64,000 bases of DNA from Pseudoips prasinana (Eukaryota > Arthropoda > Insecta > Lepidoptera > Nolidae): positions 20,047,934-20,111,933 of the forward strand of contig OX621252.1 of NCBI GenBank assembly GCA_951640165.1, read 5' to 3'. The notes under the pieces were generated by a model, which did no database searches, was not told the origin of the DNA, and worked only from the letters and a program-made list of their open reading frames with translations. The translations under genes and the position numbers were made by a program. This document shows, in pieces, positions 15,101 to 28,500 of the stretch (its first letter is position 1; each line of letters opens with the position of its first letter).

Positions 15101-18100
15101 AAACATACACACTCACAAACTTTCGCCTTTATAATATTTGTGTGATCTGCTTTTTTTTATAGAAACATGGCAAACTTATATGTTCACACTTTCATGTGAA
15201 AGATTATTATCATATTGTATATAACACTTTCCAGATTGTTTATTAAATCTTATTTGTTTACCTTTTATCTGTATGTATGTCTGGGCTAAACTCAAAAAGT
15301 ACTGCATGGATTTACTTCAAATTTTGCATGAATATCACTAAGAGGTCGGGTCAACATATTATCACGCTATCACCTACGGTGGAGGAGCTGTGATCATTCA
15401 TAAAGTTTGACGCGGGTAAAACCGCGGGGCACAGCTAGTATTATATATATCTATAACACGAGGTCGGCCTAGGAACCCCCACCTAGGACATATATTGTGT
15501 ACATGAACATGTCTGTTTGTCCTGAGGCTGGGTGTACTTATCTATATAAGTATGTATTTCCAAAAGAAAAGTAGTATATGGAATATATCAGTTATCTGGT
15601 TTGCATAGTACAAGCTCTGCTTAGTTTGGGATCAGATGGCCGTGTGTGAATAATGTCCCAGAATATTTATTAATTATATTTAAAGAACTCGTCTTACTTA
15701 AATATGTAGGACGTCACTCTTTTAGAAGATGCTTGCTATTGAAGCTCCATCAGTAATTTGCTGTGAAAGGGACGGAGCATTCCCACTTTATCCCTGCACC
15801 AAGATCTATAAACGCTTATATCTAAAATATAAACTTATTCGATATTATAGCCGATTTTAATTTATCTTTTCGCTTTCTATGTTATACTAGCTCTGCCCCG
15901 CGGTTTTACCCGCGTAAAATTTTATAAATTATTACAACTCCTCCCCCGTATAATGTGATAATATGTAGTCTATATGTTGACCCGACCTCTTAGTAATATT
16001 CATGCAAAATATGAAGTAAATCCATGCGGTACTTTTTTGAGTTTAGCCCGGACATACATACAGACAAACAGACAGAAATTCTAAAAACTATATTTTTGGC
16101 TTTGATATCGATTGTAGATCACACCCCAAGTATCCTTTTAATAAAATATTCAATGTACAGTTTTGACCTTCCTACGATTTTATTAATATGTATAGATTTG
16201 TGTCTTTTCCTTATCCGATTATTTCCGATCCGCTTTTGTTGGAAAACCTTCTTAAAGAAAAATAAAATTTCCTGCTATTTATATTAAATTGTAATTTTTT
16301 AATTTCAGAAAAGTACTCACCGCAGGTCCAACCAAAGACAATTATATAAAATATTTCCATAATCTACTGTGGTTTGAAGAGACAATGATAAGACTAAATC
16401 TAAAGGTAAGTGCTTTTATAAAGCCGTGTACGCACATACGAACACGAACATAGTGAACACCAACATCAAACATGAACATTTAGTTTGTACATATTCGAAC
16501 ACGAACGCGAACATAGTTCGAATAGAGTTGGCGCACAACAGTCGTGAACTCTATCTCAATAGCCATGGCGGCGCCGTTGGAGGTGCTAAGGCTATACGAA
16601 CATACGCATACTCTCTGACAGCGCATCAGTACTCCAATCCTTGGAAAGATACCACTTTGCCTCAGGATTAATACTGGAATGCCATAACGCACTGGAACAT
16701 GTTGCGGAATACAACAACAACACAATAACACTACAATGGATAAAAGGACACAGCGGGTCACTGGGCAATGATGCAGCTGACGAGCTAGCCAGGAGAGGCT
16801 CGAACACAGCAGCCATTGGACCGGAACCAACTGTGCCCATACTCTTCACTCAAATACGTAGATGGTTACAAAATCACACACACACACAATCCGAGATCTG
16901 GTAGTCCTCAGCATCGGGTTGTAGACAATCCAAAGAACAATGTCATGCCTAGATGGTAAGCTGAAGTGTCTACTACGGCTTAACAGGAAAAGCCTACGAG
17001 TTGTGGTGGGGACCATCACTGGACACTGCTCACTCAACAAACACTTTCACACTATTGGCATAACTGACAGCCCTCTGTGCAGAACGGGCATGGACGCTGA
17101 TGAAACGGTCGCGCTACGTGCGTCCAAGGCTTTATGTGGTCAAAACTGTAAGCGATAAGAACCCTTTGGATCCTTGCGTATCTCAAAACAGAGTTATAAA
17201 TCCCGGGTCTAACTTATCGTATGTAGTAGGCCTCTGACATGGCTTAACGGCTGTTGACTAATGACTACAACTGGCACCGACAGCTTAAGCTGCCCTCCGA
17301 AGCACGAAGAGGCTCAGAAATTAAACCACTTTGGTGGCCACCCATCTATGGACTGAGCCTAGTTGTTTAACCTCGCTGATCCCTCTAGAACCGGTGGGAT
17401 AATAACTGTCTGTTTTGGACCATTTGGGTGGTTCCACAAAAATGGACCGGATTTTATTGGACCATCTCTGACCACGGCCTTCTGGATAGTGTTCCAAATC
17501 ATAATTTCAGTTCCATCTTTGTGTACGAGTCCTAGCCGAGGCTAGGACTTTGTTTGAGGATATAATTTTTTACACTCTTTGCTACCTTCATCTCCATTCG
17601 GCACATCTTCACTATCATATTGTAACTTTGCTTCGGGTTTTCTAAAATCAGGAGGTGTCGGTCCTAAATCACTATTACTGTTAGAGTTCCAAAAGTTTGG
17701 CAATCCTTCAGTTCAAAGTTATGTTTTTTGATAGATGACTATATACTAAACTGTCTATCTATCCCGTTCTTGCCTTTTAACAAAAGAGGAACTACTTCTT
17801 TGCTTTGATACAAATATATAGGAGTTGATGTTTTGTGGTGTCGGATTTTTGGACTGATGGAGTGTCCACTTCGTTAAAAAGCCTGGCTACCTCCACACCA
17901 ATGAGCTGCTTGGCTAACTGCCACACTAAAGACCCACCTGGTAAACTACCTCACTAAAAAAATATATAAAAAATAGGATCTGCAACTGGCAGCAGGGACA
18001 GGGTCTATGCTCTAGAGACAGGAACCTCTTGACAAAGCAAGCCGTGTCCAAAAGCACCGCTTTTTGGATCTTGTTTTTACCCAACCACCTAACGTAAGCC

Positions 18101-19528
18101 TTTTTAGGTAATAAATAAATAAAAAGGTTTATATTCACGTAGACCTTAATCACGCTTGTAAATAGTCAGAACATGTTTGTAGTAATATAGTTAAGTATAC
18201 AATATACATAATTATTTCTAGTAACATAGATATTTAGGTACAGGGATTGTATGAAAACATTTACAAAATTGCTTGTATTTAGTTATTGTCACAGAGATTA
18301 TGTTTGAGTTTAATTATTGGCTATTAATCCATTGGCAGAAACGGCTATCGGCACAATGAGTCAACATCTCACATGCACACAACCCCTCTCGCAAGATCCA
18401 AATATTAAATAATTTTTTCTTTATTTATTTATTTTATTTTTATTATTATTACCTAAAATACCTATCACGTTTGTGTTCAAGACTCGTGCTGCTTATTATA
18501 ATAGCTTACTTTCTTGTCTCTATGTATAATGTATCTCTTTGTTACAGAAATACAACATGACTGGTGTTGTTTTAGGGCAGGCTAGTAACAACCTTTATGC
18601 TCTGTATGTGCCCGGCCTTGCGGAGAAGCGGCCATCTTTAATGCTAGGTGAGTGACGGGAATGTTATTTATATATTTACATAATTAATTATCCCTCGGGG
18701 CTGCGATGGCAGTAAGAGAAGTGTCCTCTACTGCCGCCACGTGAAAGCAGCTTCGGGAAAACGGCGATCTGTTTGTGGCGCAGTCGCCGTGCCGGACTGG
18801 CAGGAGTCAGCAATAGGGGAGGGCAATCCAGAGTCCTCCCAGGGAACGTGAACGTTAGGTTTAGTTTGGTTCGAGTCCGACATACCCACCCGCAGACACT
18901 TTTTTCGGGTGGCATGCATAGGCATTTCGCCCGCCTTAACAAAAAAAAGGATAATTAATTAGTCTTGATCTTTTAAATGGGATTTGCTTAATTACAGTCA
19001 TTTTACGCATATAATTTTTTATTAAAAAATTATTAATTTTTATTATTTTTATTAATAAACTAATTATTAAAATTAAAAATTATTGAAATTATAAATGAAT
19101 ATAAATTGACGATTTATAGCTGATGATTTCATAATTAAAAAACTAAGAATTATTAATATTTCTCAACTATACCGCGTTATTTCTAGACTGTTTCATCAAT
19201 AGGAATCTAAATTAATGTTTTAATTGCCAGGTGACTTGTTATTTGTGAAGCCCCAAACAACAGAGACCGAAATGTTTGAGGCACACGTCAAAGAGATCAA
19301 CGACAATTTAGCTCTAGTTGGAGGATTTCACCACCTGTAAGTTGTTCATACAAAAATTAACCTTAATACCACTTAAAGGTCAATTATGTGCAAATATTGG
19401 AAGGAAATTTTCAATATTAGCGTGGTTGGCAATTGCTTGCTTTTCACGCCGGAGGTCGTGGGTTCGATTCCCACCCACGACAGATATTTATGTGCATGAA
19501 CATGTCTGTTTGTCTTGAGTCTGGGTGT

Positions 19529-19574
<46 letters not shown>

Positions 19575-22500
19575 CATAGTACAGACGCCAGCACATCCAG
19601 CTATCCCAACCTGTAAAATTTCCCCAATTGAAAGTGAACCTTACTTTCAATTGGGGAAATTTTACAGATTGGGGTAGCTAGATGTGCTGGCGCCTGTACA
19701 AGCTCTGCTTAGTTTGGGATCAGATGGTGGGTAAATAATGTCCCAGGATATTTTTATTACAACTCAAAATTATGAATACTAAAATTTTATAGTTACCTCC
19801 CCAACCCTACCAAATTTTTGCATATATGTATGTATCAATTTAATAATTTTTCGTATGCAACTGTAAACATATTAGTCAACCATGTTTCTAGTCACAAAAA
19901 AATTCAAAGCCCCATACAAAATACATGTCTAAGTGGCCGAACATCGATTTCTTAAATGGCGTTCAAATAAATAAAGGTTAAAAATGAATTAATCAATCAT
20001 TAAATCGGCTTCAACGTTGACAATCGATTCCGGACCATTTATGACTTCACAGGTGCTCATGGCAGCCGATTTAACGATTGACTAAGTTATTTTTAACCTT
20101 TAGTTATTTGAACGCCATTCACGGAAACGATGTTCAGCGACTTAAGTCTCTAGTCCTTGGTTCGATTCCCTTCCAGAACAGATATTAGTGTACATGAACA
20201 TGTCTGTTTTTCCTGAGACTGGGTGTAATTAACTATGTAAGTATGTATTTAGAAAATAAAAGTAGTATATCAGGTTTCTGGTTCTGCCCCATGAAATTAT
20301 TATTAGAAGCAAAGGTCATGGCCCATAATCTGACCCAGTTCAAAAATGTTTTTGTACAAAAACGAAAATGTTGGTAAATAATGCAGGCATAACCCACTTT
20401 TCATTATTTGTAAAAAGATAAAAATTATTCAATGGAGAGATCTCGCAGTATACCAATAAAATTGGTTAATAATTAGCTGCACCTGGGTTTCGCCCGTCTG
20501 TTAATTATTTTGTCCCATGGAAATATGTCACTGGGATAAAAGTATACTTTGTCCATCTCCAAATCTAATATTTATATCTCTACACGGCAATTTAATAAAA
20601 ATCTGATCAATGGTTTAGACTTGAAAATGAGACAAACGGACTTACTTTCCCATTGTTTTGTTAAATAAAAATATCATCAACACACTCATAAAGCAAACTC
20701 GCTCGGTCAGGTAATGAGACGTATATTGCTGTCCTGTCGCACCCGAGTTGATAACCGAACCTGTTATAAGTTAAGTTTTCATACTACGTAGATTACATTT
20801 TTTTACTATTATTATATTTCATGATCCTCATCAGCCACAGTAATGCGCCACTTACCACTGTAAGGCAGGGAGTTCTGTAGCTGTAGAACCCAGAGTAAAA
20901 CTTTCAAATCACTGTATGGTACGAATGTATATTTCGGAATAAACTTAGCCTACTTATATCTACATTTCTTATACTACAAGAGGTATGCGTTAAAGGAGAT
21001 CATATTTAATCATTTATCGAAGACGGTTATATCTAAAATAATTTTGTCATAATGCGGGCAAGGCCCGCACGGTACAGCGCGTGCGCCTCGTATAAAAACA
21101 TGTGGCATAAACTCAGTGTCAGTTCCCGGTCGGCACCGTGGTGTTCGGACGTCTATGCTTTTGCATGATATGCATTGCAGCTACACCACTAAAAAGTATA
21201 ATCATTTGTCTTTGATTCCCGCCATATTTCATTTCTGTACACGTTAGGTATGTTTTTCACACTTAATGGGCCATTACCTTAAGTTCCTTAACTTACGTAT
21301 TCATGTAAAACCTTGTGCACAACTAATAATAAATTGTTTCTGGGTTCCAGGTTCAACAAGTATTACAGCAAAGATGCCAAGTTCGACATACGTTTCTTCA
21401 TGTCGCGGATACCGTTGGAACGCATGCACGCAGCTGTTCACAAGCTCAAGGAAACTGGACAGGAAACCAAAACCTTCCCCGAGGAAAATAAACATTTAAA
21501 GTTTGCTGCAGACAAGATTGTTAAGATAAAGCTTGAGTGAGTAATACGATCATTTATTTAAATTTTCCACTTTGGTTTTTAACAAGTTATTTGAACAACT
21601 TTTATATGCGTAACTTTGGAACGCATTCCCTATCGAAAAAAAAAATTAGCAGAATCGGTTCACAAATAATGGAGAAATTACTACTAATTATTTTTAATAT
21701 TTAATCAAAATAACCTCCCTATTTGAAGTTGGTAAATAAATAATCCAAGCTTCGATAAATATAATAATATGACTGCACGTGTGGCGCAGCGGTTAAGACA
21801 GTCGCCTAGCCGCTTCGTATCCCGGGTTCGATTCCCGCGCAGGCCAGCTTCTTGTGTGGCCTATAAGTTGTTCTGAGGCTTGGTGTACTTTGTGTCCGTT
21901 AATAATATGTTTGTAAAGTACCCCGTCACATTTTTATTTTATTTTTTTAGAAAACTTACAGCTAGAATACGTATATAACACATAGAATAAAAGATGAAGG
22001 CCAATTAAAAGTTTTCACAGATATAATATAATATTGATAAAGATAAAGAATTATTTATTGCGTAACTGTGTACAATAAGGTCTTATCATAACGTAACAGT
22101 TTTTAGGATCAACAGTCTACCTTTATTATACTTATACATATTAGACTTAAACTAAATAATTAAACATAATCTCGTGACAATACCTTGATACGAGCTAGCT
22201 AAATTTCATTGCTATAATAAAATACATTTTATAAATGTTTTCACACAATGTGTACCTAAAAATCCATGTTACTAGAAATAATAATGTATACAACTATATT
22301 ACTAGAAACATGTTCTGACTATTTTACAAGCGCTTTTTTAAAGTCTACGTGAATAAATCCTTTTTATTTATATCGGATATGCAATACAAACAAGTCTATT
22401 TAATTTATTCTTAGTAATAATAACACATTGTTTTTTGGCAAAAAAACTCATGCAACCTATAGTAAACATTCTCTATTAACATATTCTTTAATTTCGTTTT

Positions 22501-25500
22501 AAACAATTTTCCATTTGATTGCTTTATATCAGGTGGTAAGGGGTTATATACACGAATAGCAGATATATAAGTACTTTTATAATAAATCATGTTTTTAATA
22601 CTGGGTAAATTTATGTCATATTTATATTGTCTACGAATGTTCCTCTTAATATAATAAATTAATCCGCTGAGCATGGGCTTCGATATAAGATACATTGATG
22701 AAAACCTACTCCAATCACAGATTCTACAACACTTTGGTGGAACAGAATCCAGAACAACGGCGTGCAGTTGAGCACATAGTAGCTGGCACATCGAGCTCGG
22801 CGCCCTACCTGCTCCATGGCCCGCCCGGCACGGGCAAAACTGTAACAATCGTAGAAGCTATCCTTCAGGTAACTTCTGTCAAATGGTTTAAAAATAATTA
22901 GGAACTCCTATGTAGTAATTCAGATTTGCTCGCGTTAGTAATGTAGCGATCGACAATTTCACGAATAAATATGAAAAAAAACTTGTGTGTACTTATGTAC
23001 ACGCGTTAGAAGTTATACTTCTTAATATACAACTTGAACATAGTTATCAATTTTCATACCACCTAGAACTAACGTCATGCTGTTATTTTTACGATGCGCG
23101 CGCATCGTAAAAATTCACTCTCATACATTTGCTGTTATTTTTACGATGCGCGCGCATCGTAAAAATTCACTGTCATACCACCTAGAACTAACTTCATGCT
23201 GTTATTTTTACGATGCGCGCGCATCGTAAAATTTCACTGTCATACCACCTAGAACTAACTTCATGCTGTTATTTTTACGATGCGCGCGCATCGTAAAAAT
23301 TCACTGTCATACCACCTAGAACTAACTTAATGCTGTTATTTTTACGATGCGCGCGCATCGTAAAATTTCACTGTCATACCACCTAGAACTAACTTCATGC
23401 TGTTATTTTTACGATGCGCGCGCATCGTAAAAATTCACTCTCATACATTTTCATACCACCTAGAACTAACTTCATGCTGTTAAATTTTTTGATGTCGGTG
23501 TGCGCGCGCATCGTAAGAATTCACTCTCATCATTTTTCTCCATCGCGCCAAAAGAAGTATAACTTCAAAAAAATAATTTCAATTCCCTATCTAGAAAGGA
23601 AATATATTAATTCAACAAGAACGCACAGGAAAAAGAGGAAACATGCATACAAGGATGAACATAAAGAAAGAAATTGTACAGAAAGAAGTTAAGTTGTTAG
23701 CTAATATTTCTCCTGCATGTTCTGCTTAAGCTAGATGGGGTTGGGTGACATAGTACTGTAGTCAAGGCTTAACCTTCAGTTGGCAAAATTATTTCTGAAT
23801 CATCATTATGTTTAAAATCAATAAACAATTTCTTTATTTTGATAATGTACTCTTACATCTATATACATACATAAAGAAAGAATTCACGCCATTCATAACT
23901 CAAGAATCGCTGCACCGATTTAGATGAACTTTAATTGTTTTTATTCGTCTCGTCCAATAATAGCAGAATAACTATTAAAATAGAGGCATTGAGCTTAAAA
24001 ATTCATCGAAAATAATTTCATTCAAATTAAGAAAAAAGCAACTGTCCAGATTGTCAGCACATAATGTACAGACGCTAGCACATCCAGCTACCCCAATCTG
24101 TCAAATGTCTTCCAAATTTATCACATAAGCATAAGGTTCACTTTCAATTGGGAAAATTTGACAGATTTGGTTAGCTTGATGTGCTGGCGTCTGCACTAGA
24201 ATGTTTGTGAAAAACCCATTTTCGCTGCCTGTCAGTTCATAAGTATTAATCGCGAAATAATGTCTCAGTTTGTTTAAAGAAATGGAAGTTACCGGTTGAT
24301 CTGTTTATTATGTGCGAGTGTTGATAATAAATCTTATTGTGCGAGTCTATTATTAAAAATGCCGCGACCAAGAATCTTTCCCACCGTAGCCGTAATGCAA
24401 TTACGGTTAGTAATATTGCGAATCAATCCACTGAAGAAGAACGAGAAATCACACGAGAGGAGCACTGCGTTAATATGGCACGACTTTGTGCTTCTCAAAC
24501 TCAAGACGAAAGACAGTCAGCCTGTCTAACGACTCTGTTGGCATTGAGAAATCGTCGAGCTTACCACACAGATCAACAACGAGATAATCGTCGACGCGGA
24601 AGAAGAAATCCTTCAAGTGGTGTTTTGAAGGGGGCAGTGATTCTATACAATTACACAATTGATTTAATAGTAATGCTTATATACCAGCCATATGGAATAC
24701 TTTATTTTTTAATAAAAGTCTGGGTAATCAATAAATAATATTTCTATTCAAAGTGCACCTTTGGCTTTTATACAGGCTGTTTATATCTCTGGCTACCAAG
24801 CTATGGTCTGATGTAGGTAGTGACCACATTATACCTCTTCGAGCACTTACCAAGTCACACCATGATAATTTTGCCTTTCAATTCCTGAGGTTATGATTTA
24901 TGATAAGCGACAGAGTCATAGCTAGAATCTACACTTTTCTATCTGATATTTCCTTTTCTATATGGGGTTTCGCAAACTCTTGCTTTAGCAGTGTCAACAA
25001 GCTTAGTGGTCTAAGCACGGCGTCTCCTTGATTTTTTCTAGTCTTCGACATAGGAAGTATTAGTAATAATTACCTAGCTTTGACATTCTTTAAAATAACT
25101 GGCAGCTCTATATTTTGAGCCAGGCAATCACCTCCACCTTACAGAAGACATTCCTTAATAATAACATTAATAATTTTAATGTTGTGTTTCTGAGTGTGAT
25201 TAAGGTCGCCAGAGCTCATCGGGGTAGGGGGAAGGGTCAGCAACACTTGTTTGCTGACTCTTAAAGGCCGGCAACGCACCCGTGACTCCTCTGGTGTTGC
25301 GAGTTTTCATGGGCGGCGGTGATCACCTACCATCAGGTGACCCACTTGCTCGTTTGCCGCCCTCTGATATAAAAAAGAAATAATGTGAAATGGCGGATAT
25401 CAGTTATTAAGTTTTATTAATATAGATTATGGCCCTTATAGTTACACAATTATCATATTTTGATATATTTGCAGTTGGTGAATAGAAACCCGAAGAACCG

Positions 25501-28500
25501 TGTGATGGTATGTACCGATTCAAACATGGCGGCGGACCACGTGGCAACGCTGCTGATTAAGTACACGCATCTGTTCGCTGACGGACAGAAACTCATACTG
25601 CGCGCTAACTCGCAGTTCAGAGTTTGGTGAGTCCAACTAAAATTAACAATCACACTAATGTTACAAAGGCGAAAGTTTTTGAGTATGTATGTTTCTTTAC
25701 TTCTTCACGTCTAAACAGCTGGAGCGATTTAAATAAAATTTGTTAAATAGTTACCTGACTCCCTGGATTAACACATAGGCTATGATTTATAAAGTCTAAC
25801 GCGGGTAAAACCGCGGGGCACTGCTAGTTCAATATATCGTACTCGCAGGCCTAGATTACGATCACCATCGTGCCGCCAATGCCATCGCCCAGCATGACCC
25901 TAATAGTCATCTGTTGGCATTGTGTATCAGTTGTTGGTTTGGGCATTTAGGAAGGATGAATGAAAGAAGATGACTAAATGTCTGTGTGAATGGGACAACC
26001 GGAAGGGGAAGAACATCGTAGAACATTCTCTGACCAAATCGGAGACGTTCTCAAGGAAGGCTAGCTCAGAAGTACCCTAAACCGGCGGGCGTATGCAGAA
26101 TATAATGACAGTAAACGAGGCAAAAGAAGTTTGCATAGATAGTGACAAATGGAAATTCGTTGTCTCTGCCTACCCCTCTGGGGAACAGGCGTGAGTCTAT
26201 GTATGTTATCAATGAAATACCCACTCCGGCCCTTCGAATCTGAAGACTGGCCTATTGGTCTAGTAAAGCTGACAAATCTGTGTGTTATACTTACTTCTTG
26301 TATGGGCAGTGGTTACCCTGGTTTCAGAGATTTTCAAGCCGCCCAGTAGGCCTCCTTCACGCCTGTTGCCTTATTTCTAACTTCTTTGGTACCAAGAGAC
26401 TATTCATCGTCTTTCAACTTTTGTAAAAATCAATCGCAAAGTCACCTCTAAAAGTGCTTATAACAAAAGATCGCATAAAATTAACACTTAGGTAATTTTA
26501 TGCGATCTTTTGTTATACGCACTTTTTAGAGGTGACCATGCGATTGATAAATAAATAAAAAATAAAAAAGGTTTTTATTCACGTAGACTTTAAAAAAGCG
26601 CTTGTAAATAGTCAGAACATGTTTGTAGTAATATAGTTGTATACATTAGATATTATTTCTAGTAACATAGATATTTAGGTACATCTTGTATGAAAACATT
26701 TATAAAATTTATTTTATTACAGAAATGATATTTAGCTAGCTCGTATCAAGTTATTGTCAAGAGATTATGTTTAATTATCTAGTTTAAGTCTAATATTTTT
26801 ACTACTTTTGATTTTTATAAAAGTAGAAAGTCTTTTATAATTAGGAATAGGATTATTATATTTTATGATTAGGATATACTTTGTGATTCTTCAAAAATAA
26901 TACATTTCACTTCATGATTTTGTTCAAGTTATCTGCTCTCTTAGCTAAATGCTCTCACCAGTAAGTAATTGGCGAGGTTAAGCAACTAGGCTCGCGGTCA
27001 GTCCATAGACGGGTTACCACCAAAGTGGTTTAATTTTGTTTCGTTCACGTAAAGCTGTCGATTCCGGTTGTAATCATTAGACAACAGTCCTTAAGCCATG
27101 TCAGAGACGTACTGGGCGGCTCTAACAATTCTGACACTAGGGTACTGCCCATACGATAAGTAAGTAGTATAGTTTTGTGTTTAATCTATTTTGAACCGTA
27201 TCGGTGATGTAATGGTCGGTATAGACGTGAAACAGTAAATATGGATGTTATCACTTTCTTAAAACATGATCTTTTACAGGGAAACGTTGCCTGATTGCCT
27301 TGAGCACTACTCCAATGGCACAAAGCGAGGTAATTTCCGCCCAGTCGACATTAACGAGTTCAAGTCTTACAATATAGTTATCACAACACTCTCTCATGCT
27401 GCTAAGTTTGCAAGGTGAATATATTTTCCGTCTTAACTTATTACTTTTTGCTTGCACAAATAATTCCGACTATCTCGTAATATAATCGGTATCTCATATT
27501 TGGTCGTATTTATATTTTGTGATATGACGTGCGTTGGTTGAAGAAGGCAGCTTGTCGTTGTTGAAATGAATTAAAGGTATTTTATTACAATCAGAAAGTT
27601 ATATATTACGGAAGATATGTACTTTCATCCAATAGATTTTGACTTTATTTATTTAAAAATAAGTAATGTTATTCAATAAAAAATGTTTATATTGATGAGT
27701 GGTTGAACGCCGTACTGATGCTGTTATTTGTCTTTAGACCTGATTGGTTAATGATTCTATTTAAATTAAAAAAAAATTGTACCGAGAATTAAATCAGTTT
27801 CAAGATATTTGAATTTATATAAAAATAACCTAAATATGGCGTAATTTATTTTGTGTGAGCTGCAGTTCATACAGCCTGAACGAACGAACTGAAACGCATG
27901 AAGGTTAAAAATGACTAAATAATTCGTTCAATTGGCTTCAAAATTTTAAATCGATTCCGGACCATTTATGACGTCACCTGAGCTCATGGAAGCCGGTTAA
28001 ACGAATTATTTCCTAATTATTAACATTCATTAATGACCAATTCGTGACCGGTGAATTAGGCGATAGCCCCCGGGTAGCAGTGTGTTAGTAGTCCCCAGAT
28101 ATTTATTATTAAAAATCCGCATCGTTTCCTAGACTGTGTTATTATGCCTTTTTTTAAAAAATCTCGTTTTATAACAAAGCATGGTCGGCCTTTTCAGTTC
28201 AATAAAATTGATTACATGTAATAAAATAGCTGAAATTGTAGATAAGGATTGAAATTTATCCATATGACAAAGCACAATTTCATGATACAACTTATATTTT
28301 TTGTAATAATATGGTTCCATCATAAAACCAACTCCGCAACCGTTATTGTTGCAGCTAGTTCTGAGATGGGACCAATTCGGACTCGCACAGATATCCATTA
28401 AGGACCTCTGTATATGTACCTATAATATAGTATAGTAATATAGTATTTCCTAAGTTATAATATATATATTATAGGTACACATACATAAGTCCTTAATGGT

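Noticed and set aside
21771..21850. Possible tRNA gene (good box A and box B)
   Set aside because: No 7-bp acceptor stem pairing or plausible anticodon arm, and four copies share a long 3' body. It is a SINE head.
22675..22848. Minus-strand frame opening with a Cys-rich stretch
   Set aside because: Its first 57 codons are the antisense of helicase exon j. Only the part after 22674 is meaningful, as the LINE RT end.
23046..23530. CRISPR-like regular array
   Set aside because: Regular spacing suggested it, but the whole 67-bp unit is conserved, there are no unique spacers, and the genome is a spliced eukaryotic one.
23009..23566. loxP-like recombination sites (GAAGTTATACTTC and inverse)
   Set aside because: The resemblance to the loxP arm is about 8 bases and there is no recombinase nearby. 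Kept only as inverted 13-mers of a repeat.
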